From contig CAZHVO010000032.1 of assembly GCA_964536195.1 (NCBI GenBank), positions 1 through 11,296 of the forward strand: a stretch of 11,296 nucleotides of DNA, in the 5' to 3' direction. This DNA is from Susulua sp964536195. Lineage in GTDB: Bacteria; Omnitrophota; Gorgyraeia; Duberdicusellales; 4484-171. The notes under the pieces are model-generated. The model did no database searches, was not told the origin of the DNA, and was given only the letters and a program-made list of their open reading frames with translations. This document shows positions 6,130 through 11,296 of this stretch, one piece after another. The stretch's first letter is position 1. Each line of letters begins with the position of its first letter. The translations under genes and the position numbers were made by a program.

Positions 6130-8280
6130 ATGAATGAAACTCCTTTACGTTACCTTAAGGGGATTGGGCCTCGTCGGGAAGTCCTCTTTAATAATTTAGG
6201 GGTTGAAAGCGTTAGAGACCTCCTTTATTACTTTCCTTTTCGTTATCAAGATAGAAGAAACTTTAAAAAAATAGAAGACCTTGAAGTTGATGAATTCTCA
6301 GCAATTAAGGGTAAGGTCCGTGCTACTAATCTAAAACAATTTCCTTATTTTCTGCGTTCTAAGTTCAAAAAAGTAAAGAGTGTATTCGAGGCAATTCTCG
6401 AGGATGAGACTGGAAGCATCCGTTGTACTTGGTTTAATCAAGCTTATTTATCTGAGACAATTAAGAACGGTGTGGCTTTGGTTATCTATGGAAAACTAAA
6501 AGTTGGTTCAGGCGGTCGTCAAATTATCGCTCCTGAATATGCAATTGAAGAAGAGGATGAGGCTTTAGGGACTGGAAAGATAATCGGTATCTATAGGTTG
6601 CCATCTGAATTTACCCAGAAGTTTATGAGAAAGATAGTCTCTTTTGCCCTAAAGAATCATCTGCCCAAATATTCTGACCCCCTGCCTTATTATTTAAGAA
6701 GAAAGAGAAACATCCCGAACATCGCTAAGAGTTTAGAGGAGATGCATTTTCCTACTTCTTGGGAGGATGCCCAAGCTGCCCGGGAGCGGTTTATCTTTGA
6801 AGAATTATTCTTATCTCAAATCTTAGTATATCTTCGCAAAGCCAAGAGGGTTTTTCAGCAAGGAGTGAAATTGAAGATTTCAAAGAATACTGTAGAAATA
6901 ATAAGAAAGAACTTAGGCTTTAAATTAACCGCATCGCAAGAGGAATCCTTAAGCCAAATTTTAGGTGATTTAGAAAAACCTTTCCCGATGCATCGTCTGT
7001 TACAAGGGGATGTTGGCTGCGGTAAGACCGCCATAGCTACATTTGCTATTGGTATTTGTGCTGATTGTGGTTTTCAGGCTGCTCTAATGGTTCCTACTGA
7101 AGTTTTAGCCTTTCAACATAAAGAGACTTTGCAGATGTGCCTGAGAGGTTTGAAATTTCTTTCTAAGACAGATCCTGACCAAGCAATTAAAGTTATCTCT
7201 TCTTCTCTTACCAAGAGTGAAATAGAGGATATCTACAAGGGACTGAAGAGCGGAAAAATTAAAGTAATTGTTGGTACCCACTCTCTTATCCAAGAGAGTG
7301 TTAAGTTCAAAAGATTAGGTTTAGTTGTAATTGATGAACAACATAGATTTGGGGTTGCCCAGAGGGCACTTCTCCCTAAGAAAGGAAAGGTTGCTCCTCA
7401 TTGTTTGGTCATGAGTGCTACCCCGATTCCCAGAAGCCTGGCTCTTTCTATATATGGTGATCTTGATTCTTCAGTGATAAATCAGATGCCTAAGGGGCGA
7501 ATGGTTCCTTTGACCCGTTGGGCCAAAGAAAGAAACAGGGCCGAGATCTATGAATTTTTGAGAAAAATACTAAATGAGGGCCGTCAGGTTTATATTATTT
7601 ATCCGGTTATTGAAGAGAGCAGCGATGAAGATTTAAAACCTTTAAAGATAATGTATAAAAAAATAGTTGAAGAATTTCCTGAATTTAAAGCCAAGATGTT
7701 TCATGGCCGGATGAAGAGTAAAGAGAAGATAAAAACAATAAAGGCATTTAAGGAGAGAAAAGCAGATATTTTAGTCTCTACTACTGTAGTTGAGGTAGGT
7801 TTAAATATAGAGAATGCTACTACTATGCTAGTTGAGAATCCTGAGAGGTTTGGCTTAGCTCAACTGCATCAGCTTCGTGGCCGGATACAGCGTTCTCAAT
7901 ATCAACCTTACTTTTTACTTATTAGTAGAGATAACCTTAGTCCAGAGGCCTCAAGGCGTCTTGAGATAATTTCTAAAGAGCCTTCAGGATTTAAAATAGC
8001 CGAGGAAGATCTTAAATTAAGAGGACCGGGAGATTTTTTTGGCAATCTGCAGCATGGCTTACCGGATTTAAAAGTAGCTAATCCGATAGAGGATTTAGAG
8101 ATATTAAAAGAGGCTCGTCTTTCTGCCTATGGGCTGATCAAAGGAGATTCTCACTTAAGCCAGCCGCGTCACCGTTGTCTTAGAGAGCATATTGATGCTT
8201 CGATGTTGCTCAGCATCCCTTCGACAAGCTCAGGATTCCTCGAAGAATCCCGAGCGAAGTCGAGGGACAACCCTGAGTGA
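6130..8280 (+). CDS. recG: ATP-dependent DNA helicase RecG
   Basis: RecG remodels stalled replication forks and branch-migrates recombination intermediates. Residues 1-45 hold the helix-hairpin-helix-like LKGIGPRRE segment. The OB-fold wedge spans roughly 55-145. Helicase motifs are Walker A GDVGCGKT (293-300, K299), DEQH (402-405), SATPIPRSLA (about 429-438), VEVGLNIENAT, and motif VI RGRIQR (583-588). The RecG-specific LRGPGDFFG...QHGLPD segment closes the core. Motif VI carries Gln587 where Gly is nearly invariant; both flanking arginines are kept. The last 20-odd residues, beginning IPSTSSG, are encoded by a palindromic repeat (8215 onward) and do not look like a native RecG terminus. The ATG at 6130 directly follows the previous stop, with AGGA (6118-6121) as a modest ribosome-binding site. 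Confidence 0.97.
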   Translation: MNETPLRYLKGIGPRREVLFNNLGVESVRDLLYYFPFRYQDRRNFKKIEDLEVDEFSAIKGKVRATNLKQFPYFLRSKFKKVKSVFEAILEDETGSIRCTWFNQAYLSETIKNGVALVIYGKLKVGSGGRQIIAPEYAIEEEDEALGTGKIIGIYRLPSEFTQKFMRKIVSFALKNHLPKYSDPLPYYLRRKRNIPNIAKSLEEMHFPTSWEDAQAARERFIFEELFLSQILVYLRKAKRVFQQGVKLKISKNTVEIIRKNLGFKLTASQEESLSQILGDLEKPFPMHRLLQGDVGCGKTAIATFAIGICADCGFQAALMVPTEVLAFQHKETLQMCLRGLKFLSKTDPDQAIKVISSSLTKSEIEDIYKGLKSGKIKVIVGTHSLIQESVKFKRLGLVVIDEQHRFGVAQRALLPKKGKVAPHCLVMSATPIPRSLALSIYGDLDSSVINQMPKGRMVPLTRWAKERNRAEIYEFLRKILNEGRQVYIIYPVIEESSDEDLKPLKIMYKKIVEEFPEFKAKMFHGRMKSKEKIKTIKAFKERKADILVSTTVVEVGLNIENATTMLVENPERFGLAQLHQLRGRIQRSQYQPYFLLISRDNLSPEASRRLEIISKEPSGFKIAEEDLKLRGPGDFFGNLQHGLPDLKVANPIEDLEILKEARLSAYGLIKGDSHLSQPRHRCLREHIDASMLLSIPSTSSGFLEESRAKSRDNPE

Positions 8281-8295
8281 AGTTGAAGGGGTTGT
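8215..8295. repeat. Palindromic interspersed repeat, copy 1, overlapping the 3' end of recG
   Basis: The left arm CCCTTCGACAAGCTCAGG (8217-8234) is followed by two right-arm-like segments, GAGCGAAGTCGAGGG (8252-8266) and GAGTGAAGTTGAAGGG (8275-8290). Perfect inverted repeats inside are CTTCGA/TCGAAG (8219-8224, 8240-8245), GGATTC/GAATCC (8233-8238, 8245-8250), CCTCGA/TCGAGG (8238-8243, 8260-8265) and ACAACCC/GGGTTGT (8267-8273, 8289-8295). The first 56 nt align without net length change to 8995-9050. I recall arms of this type as a common dispersed repeat in bacterial and metagenomic assemblies. No T-tract follows, so it is not a typical intrinsic terminator. Confidence 0.8.
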
Positions 8296-8329
8296 TCTTA
8301 GTCTAATTTCTGGAGAGTAAGCAATTTTT

Positions 8330-8335
8330 AGGAGG
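8330..8335 (+). promoter_or_regulatory. Shine-Dalgarno site for rsmD
   Basis: AGGAGG lies 9 nt before the ATG at 8345. It supports this start and independent initiation after the recG-rsmD gap. Confidence 0.7.
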
Positions 8336-8344
8336 GTATATTAA

Positions 8345-8908
8345 ATGAAAATTTTGTCTGGAAAGTTTAAAGGGAGAAATATAATTGTTCCTTCGGGCAT
8401 TCGGCCGGTCTCCTTAAGGGTAAGGAAGTCTTGTTTTGACATTTTAAAGGGAGAAATCCAAGGTAAGAGGGTTCTGGATCTCTTTGGCGGCTCAGGCTCT
8501 CTAGGTATAGAAGCCCTATCTCAAGGGGCAAGCGAGGCTATATTCCTAGATCTAGAGAGGCGTTGCGTAGCTGCCATAAGGAAGAATCTGGCCTCTTTAG
8601 GCCTTAACCCCCAGCAAAAGGTAATCCTAAAGGATTCAGCCTCAGGGATTAATGATTTTTATACCTATAAGGAGAGTTTTGATATTATTTTCCTAGACCC
8701 GCCTTATCATAGTGGCTTATTGACAAAAACCTTGCAACTATTAGAGGAGTATGATATAGTAGCTCCTCTTGGTTATATAGTAACTTTTTGCTATACAAAG
8801 GACGATTTTGTCCAGGCCAGGAAAGGATTTTCTCTTATTGTCGAGAGAAAATACGGTCAGACTCTTTTTTTGGTATATAGGCGAGATGTATCCAATCTCA
8901 CGAAGTGA
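8345..8908 (+). CDS. rsmD: 16S rRNA (guanine966-N2)-methyltransferase RsmD
   Basis: Predicted to methylate N2 of G966 in 16S rRNA during 30S assembly, using S-adenosylmethionine. The Rossmann SAM motif is VLDLFGGSGSLGIEAL (43-58), and the catalytic DPPY is at 118-121. The N-terminal KGR (9-11) and RPVSLRVRKSCFDIL (20-34) match the family region normally read as RPT-x-D-RVRE; Thr and Asp are replaced here (Ser23, Leu24), which is somewhat unusual. The 187-residue length is normal. The ATG has a strong Shine-Dalgarno. The native-looking end is YGQTLFLVYRR; the last seven residues, DVSNLTK, and the stop codon lie within a Y-shaped palindrome starting at 8885. Neighbours recG upstream and coaD downstream are a common genomic context for rsmD. 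Confidence 0.94.
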   Translation: MKILSGKFKGRNIIVPSGIRPVSLRVRKSCFDILKGEIQGKRVLDLFGGSGSLGIEALSQGASEAIFLDLERRCVAAIRKNLASLGLNPQQKVILKDSASGINDFYTYKESFDIIFLDPPYHSGLLTKTLQLLEEYDIVAPLGYIVTFCYTKDDFVQARKGFSLIVERKYGQTLFLVYRRDVSNLTK

Positions 8909-8948
8909 GTCTGTTTAGGCGAATCCTAAACAGCATATTGGATCCATC
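8885..8948. repeat. Y-shaped (three-way junction) palindromic element at the end of rsmD
   Basis: The outer arms GATGTATCCAAT (8885-8896) and ATTGGATCCATC (8937-8948) pair over 11 of 12 positions, with a T-C mismatch at 8889/8944. Inside sit two hairpins. One is CTCAC/GTGAG with a GAA loop (8897-8909), starting immediately after the outer stem. The other is a perfect 9-bp stem CTGTTTAGG/CCTAAACAG with a 5-nt loop (8911-8933). In total 25 base pairs fit in 64 nt. The rsmD stop lies in the first hairpin. No T-tract follows, so it does not resemble a standard terminator. Origin and function are unknown; a small mobile or structured repeat is the simplest reading. Confidence 0.75.
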
Positions 8949-8953
8949 AGATG

Positions 8954-8989
8954 CAATGGCTTGAAAATCAAAGATTTGTTAAAAGCATT
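8954..8989. repeat. Imperfect hairpin in the rsmD-coaD gap
   Basis: AATGGCTT (8955-8962) can pair with AAGCATT (8983-8989) with G8959 bulged. Inside, AAATC (8965-8969) pairs with GATTT (8973-8977) around a 3-nt loop. The arms are AT-rich and short, so chance is a real possibility. Confidence 0.35.
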
Positions 8990-8994
8990 AAGTA

Positions 8995-9050
8995 ATCCTT
9001 CGACTATGCTCAGGATGGTTCGAAGGATGGTGAGTGAAGTCGAACCACAA
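8995..9050. repeat. Palindromic interspersed repeat, copy 2, in the rsmD-coaD gap
   Basis: This copy matches copy 1 (8215-8270) in 32 of 43 aligned positions from GCTCAGGAT to the ACAA end; the left arm differs by a compensated one-base shift. Perfect inverted repeats are ATCCTTCGA/TCGAAGGAT (8995-9003, 9020-9028) and TGGTTCGA/TCGAACCA (9016-9023, 9040-9047). Both stems use the central TCGA at 9020-9023, so they are mutually exclusive. It is flanked by an 8-bp direct repeat AAAGCATT (8982-8989 and 9059-9066). The rest of the 169-nt gap shows no gene and no convincing promoter. Confidence 0.8.
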
Positions 9051-9077
9051 AGCAAGATAAAGCATTGTAGATAAGAG

Positions 9078-9560
9078 ATGAATAGAGCTATTTATCCTGG
9101 AACATTTGACCCAATTACTAATGGGCATATTGATATTATTCAAAGAGCTGTCTCTATCTTTGGCCAGGTTCTAGTCTCGGTAGTAAAGGTATCTTCAAAG
9201 GATGCCTTATTTTCTTTTAATCAGAGGGTTAAACTAGTTAAAGAGGCAACAGCAAAGATAAAAGGCGTTAAGGTAGAGGGTTTTAGCGGGCTAGTAGTAG
9301 ATTTTGCTAATAAGAAGAAGGTTAAGGTTATAGTCAGAGGCTTAAGGATGATTTCTGACTTTGAGTATGAGTTTCAGATGGCCTTAACTAACCGTAACCT
9401 TGCTCCGGAAGTAGAGACGATTTTTCTTATGCCTCATCCCGAATACTCATTTATTTCTTCTCGTCTTATAAAAGAAGCTGCTTGCCTAGGGGCTGATTTG
9501 AAAAAGTTTTTACCTTCAGCAGTAGTAAGTGCTTTGAGGGATAAGCTAAAGAAAAAATAA
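9078..9560 (+). CDS. coaD: Pantetheine-phosphate adenylyltransferase
   Basis: Catalyses the penultimate step of coenzyme A synthesis, 4'-phosphopantetheine plus ATP to dephospho-CoA. The 160 residues align end to end with E. coli CoaD. The nucleotidyltransferase signature GTFDPITNGH is at residues 8-17, with its TxGH-type histidine H17. VRGLR (near 88-92) is followed by DFEYEFQMALTNR, and SFISSRLIKE (near 125-134) is the ISSxxxKE ATP-binding motif. The ATG at 9078 gives the canonical MNRAIYPGTFDP start, but the upstream sequence has only a weak purine stretch (AAGAG, abutting the start) and no real Shine-Dalgarno. It is the first gene after the repeat-rich gap, so a promoter may lie in that gap, though none is clear by eye. 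The next gene begins 29 nt downstream. Confidence 0.97.
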   Translation: MNRAIYPGTFDPITNGHIDIIQRAVSIFGQVLVSVVKVSSKDALFSFNQRVKLVKEATAKIKGVKVEGFSGLVVDFANKKKVKVIVRGLRMISDFEYEFQMALTNRNLAPEVETIFLMPHPEYSFISSRLIKEAACLGADLKKFLPSAVVSALRDKLKKK

Positions 9561-9589
9561 AGAATCCAGTCATTAACTATAGATAAAAG

Positions 9590-10012
9590 ATGAAGATAAA
9601 AGTAGAAAAAATAAGAGATAAGGAAATCGAAATAGAGGAGGAGATACCAGCTTCTTCCTGGGAGCTAAATTCCTCTAATATTACCTTTGTAAACTCTATT
9701 CTTCTTAAAAGTAAATTTTTTAGAGTTAGGAATGAGATAATAGTCCAGACTCAAGTAACTACTCACAGGGATATTGTTTGTTCACGCTGTTTGCAGCAAA
9801 CGCGTCAGGTTATAGAGCAGAGTTTTACTAAGAATTACAAGGATAGTGAAGTTAGAGAGTGCCTTGAGATTAATGATGATATCCGGGAGGATATACTGCT
9901 TGATTTCCCGATGCAAGCTTTATGTAAACAAGACTGTAAAGGTGTATGCTCTCGTTGTGGGGTAGATTTAAATCACCAAGAGTGTAACTGCCAACAAGAG
10001 ATAAAGATATAG
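9590..10012 (+). CDS. DUF177 (YceD-like) zinc-binding protein
   Basis: A DUF177 family protein of 140 residues, almost always encoded next to rpmF; in bacteria and plastids the family has been linked to 23S rRNA accumulation and large-subunit assembly. The cysteine pattern fits a metal site: C64-x-x-C67 (CSRC) and a C-terminal cluster C112, C116, C120, C123, C132, C134 in the conserved CKQDCKGVCSRCGVDLN arrangement. Residues 96-107 (DDIREDILLDFP) match the family's acidic/hydrophobic segment before the first cluster Cys. The N-terminus is highly charged with no signal peptide, so it is cytosolic. The ATG at 9590 lacks a clear Shine-Dalgarno; its leader resembles that of coaD. The gene lies 43 nt upstream of rpmF and is probably co-transcribed with it. 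Confidence 0.9.
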   Translation: MKIKVEKIRDKEIEIEEEIPASSWELNSSNITFVNSILLKSKFFRVRNEIIVQTQVTTHRDIVCSRCLQQTRQVIEQSFTKNYKDSEVRECLEINDDIREDILLDFPMQALCKQDCKGVCSRCGVDLNHQECNCQQEIKI

Positions 10013-10041
10013 AGATTGAGATTTGAAGTTACATCGCCTTA

Positions 10042-10049
10042 AAGGAGGT
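10042..10049 (+). promoter_or_regulatory. Consensus Shine-Dalgarno site for rpmF
   Basis: AAGGAGGT is fully complementary to the usual 3' end of 16S rRNA and lies 6 nt before the ATG. It is the strongest ribosome-binding site in the window, as expected for a ribosomal protein gene. Confidence 0.85.
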
Positions 10050-10055
10050 AAATAA

Positions 10056-10262
10056 ATGGCACATCCTAAAAGAAAACACTCCTCTTCTCGAAGAGGAAAA
10101 AGAAGAACTCACCAGAAATTATCTTCTCCGGCATTAGTGGAGTGTAAACAGTGTCGGCGGTCTAAGCCAACCCATATGGTTTGTCCTTTTTGTGGCTACT
10201 ATGCTGGTAGAGAAGTGATTAAAATTGAAAAAAAGGAAAAAAAGAAAAAGAAAGGTAGATGA
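10056..10262 (+). CDS. rpmF: 50S ribosomal protein bL32
   Basis: A structural protein of the large ribosomal subunit. MAHPKRKHSSSRRGKRRTH is the standard basic N-terminus, followed by a zinc ribbon C30-x-x-C33 and C43-x-x-C46 with CPFCGYY, so this is the zinc-binding (C+) form rather than the zinc-free form induced under zinc limitation. At 68 residues it is slightly longer than most bL32 because of a lysine-rich tail (KIEKKEKKKKKGR). That tail is encoded by A-rich DNA containing two A-AAA-AAG heptamers; a -1 slip there would meet TAG at 10256, so no fusion with plsX results. The stop overlaps the plsX ATG (ATGA), giving translational coupling. Confidence 0.97.
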   Translation: MAHPKRKHSSSRRGKRRTHQKLSSPALVECKQCRRSKPTHMVCPFCGYYAGREVIKIEKKEKKKKKGR

Positions 10263-11290
10263 GTTATAAAATCGGCATAGACATATCTGGCGGAGATTCT
10301 GCACCAGGAGAGATCATCAAAGGAGCCCTGCTAGCTAGAAAAGAGCTAGCTGAGGATATTGTTTTAATTGGTGTGGAGAGAGAGATCAGGGAGCAATTAG
10401 CGCTCAATAAAGTTTCTGCCGATGGTTTTATGATTGTTGATGCACCGGAGAAGATTGGAATGGCTGAGTCGCCAGTTAGTTCGATACGCAAGAAGAAGAA
10501 TTCATCAATTGTAATTGGCGCAGGCCTACTTAAAGAGAAAAAGATAGATGCTTTTGTTTCCTGTGGAAATACCGGAGCAGTAGTTTGTGCTTCTACCTTA
10601 AGATTAGGTTTAATCGAAGGAGTGGAGCGTCCAGGCATTGCCTTAACACTTCCTACAAAAGAAGGTGTGTCTTTAATCATTGATGTCGGTGCTAATATTG
10701 ATTGTAAACCCCTTCATCTTCTTCAATATGGGGTAATGGCGTCAGTTTACTATGATTTAGTACTAAATAAGAGCAACCCTAGTATAGGATTGCTTAATAT
10801 TGGCGAAGAGGCTTCAAAGGGCTTAGATATTCTAAAACAGGTACACAAACTTCTCACACTGGCACCTTTGAATTTTACCGGGAATATGGAAGCTCGCGAG
10901 ATCTTCTCTGGTAAGTGTGATTGTATAGTCTGTGATGGCTTTGTAGGTAATATTGCTTTAAAGGTTGCTGAGGGAAGTGTTGAAACTGTAGGCAGACTTC
11001 TGATCAAAGCTATGAAAAAGGGAATTTTAGGTAAGCTTAGTCTTTTATTAGCCAAGAAGAATTTAAAAGAGTTTAAAAGTTCAATTGATTATGCTGAACA
11101 TGGGGGAGCGCCTCTTTTGGGGGTGGATGGAATCGTAATTATTGGCCATGGTCGTTCGAATAGTTTAGCAGTTAAGAATGCTATTAAGGTAGCTGTTCGT
11201 GAGCTATCCCAAGATTTAACTGCAACGATTAACAGGAGAATTAATGAAATCTGCCAAGATAGTAGGATTAGGCAAGTACTTACCGTCTAA
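10259..11290 (+). CDS. plsX: Phosphate acyltransferase PlsX
   Basis: Converts acyl-ACP and phosphate to acyl-phosphate, the acyl donor for PlsY in phosphatidic acid synthesis; a peripheral membrane or soluble enzyme. The full 343 residues are present. Family motifs: IDISGGDSAP (8-17; usual form D-A-M-GGD-x-AP), KKKNSSI (78-84), SCGNTGAVV (Cys where Ala is usual), DVGANIDCKP, LLNIGEE-x-SKG, NFTGNMEAREI, DGFVGNIALK and the C-terminal GGAPLLGVDGIVIIGHG. Ile-Ser at the first motif in place of Ala-Met is a mild deviation; the GGD core is kept. It starts in an ATGA overlap with rpmF, with only a weak AAAGG upstream, and is the usual neighbour of rpmF and DUF177. Only 6 nt remain after the stop, so the expected fab genes would lie outside the window. 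Confidence 0.97.
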   Translation: MSYKIGIDISGGDSAPGEIIKGALLARKELAEDIVLIGVEREIREQLALNKVSADGFMIVDAPEKIGMAESPVSSIRKKKNSSIVIGAGLLKEKKIDAFVSCGNTGAVVCASTLRLGLIEGVERPGIALTLPTKEGVSLIIDVGANIDCKPLHLLQYGVMASVYYDLVLNKSNPSIGLLNIGEEASKGLDILKQVHKLLTLAPLNFTGNMEAREIFSGKCDCIVCDGFVGNIALKVAEGSVETVGRLLIKAMKKGILGKLSLLLAKKNLKEFKSSIDYAEHGGAPLLGVDGIVIIGHGRSNSLAVKNAIKVAVRELSQDLTATINRRINEICQDSRIRQVLTV

Positions 11291-11296
11291 ACGTCT

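Noticed and set aside
8271..8297. The ACAACCC/GGGTTGT hairpin at the end of repeat copy 1 as a recG terminator.
   Set aside because: The loop is 15 nt and only TTC follows the stem, so it lacks the compact stem and T-tract of an intrinsic terminator.
8911..8945. The perfect 9-bp hairpin at 8911-8933 as an intrinsic terminator for rsmD.
   Set aside because: It is followed by CATATTGG rather than a T-tract and is better explained as one arm of a larger three-way junction.
8890..8946. The Y-shaped element has a 7-bp inner closing stem and a CCA-like trinucleotide at its end, recalling a tRNA or tRNA-like gene.
   Set aside because: There is no anticodon arm of correct size, no T-loop or D-loop signature and no spacer after the acceptor stem. 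The CCA is offset from where a discriminator plus CCA should be.
8961..8989. TTGAAA at 8961-8966 as the -35 box of a coaD promoter.
   Set aside because: The sequence 17-18 nt downstream (AGCATT) is a poor -10 match, and the region is occupied by a possible hairpin.
10228..10262. A-AAA-AAG slippery heptamers in rpmF that could give a programmed -1 frameshift into plsX.
   Set aside because: The -1 frame meets TAG at 10256-10258, directly before the plsX ATG, so no fusion protein would form. The lysine codons explain the A-runs.

Overview
The window is a dense stretch of bacterial chromosome with 14 protein genes, all on the + strand. Most are separated by a few bases or overlap by 4-8 nt. The DNA is AT-rich by eye. 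Almost every gene is a conserved housekeeping gene with intact diagnostic motifs. Two blocks resemble known conserved orders: Sua5 / arginine-phosphatase-like / rpiB / glyA recalls ywlC-ywlE-rpiB-glyA of Bacillus, and coaD / DUF177 / rpmF / plsX is the usual lead-in to the fab genes. With no rRNA or marker tree, the organism can only be guessed. Gene content and fusions suggest an AT-rich, uncultivated, non-proteobacterial lineage (Omnitrophota-like is my tentative guess from general knowledge).

Layout. 1-633: 3' part of a Sua5 (tRNA t6A) gene fused to a low-molecular-weight phosphatase. 650-3690: rpiB, glyA, dCMP deaminase, nrdR and a DUF151 nuclease, packed as one operon. 3730-5166: CCA tRNA nucleotidyltransferase with an HD domain. 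5194-6129: an unusual macro-domain plus NUDIX fusion. 6130-8280: recG. 8345-8908: rsmD. 8909-9077: the only sizeable non-coding gap (169 nt). 9078-11290: coaD, DUF177 (yceD-like), rpmF and plsX. No tRNA, rRNA, CRISPR, transposase or convincing intrinsic terminator was seen.

Shared themes. GlyA makes methylene-tetrahydrofolate and dCMP deaminase makes dUMP, the two substrates of thymidylate synthase, while NrdR represses ribonucleotide reductase. This makes a small DNA-precursor group. Sua5, Cca, RsmD, DUF177 and bL32 serve tRNA and ribosome maturation. CoaD and PlsX feed CoA and phospholipid synthesis.

The unexplained structure is concentrated at 8215-9067. Two copies of a roughly 56-bp palindromic repeat (8215-8270, with an extra hairpin to 8295, and 8995-9050) differ by compensatory changes that keep a stem paired. 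One copy encodes the last residues and stop of RecG. A separate 64-nt Y-shaped (three-way junction) palindrome at 8885-8948 encodes the last seven residues and stop of RsmD. These small structured elements, apparently inserted at the ends of genes, and the macro-NUDIX fusion are the best leads in the window.
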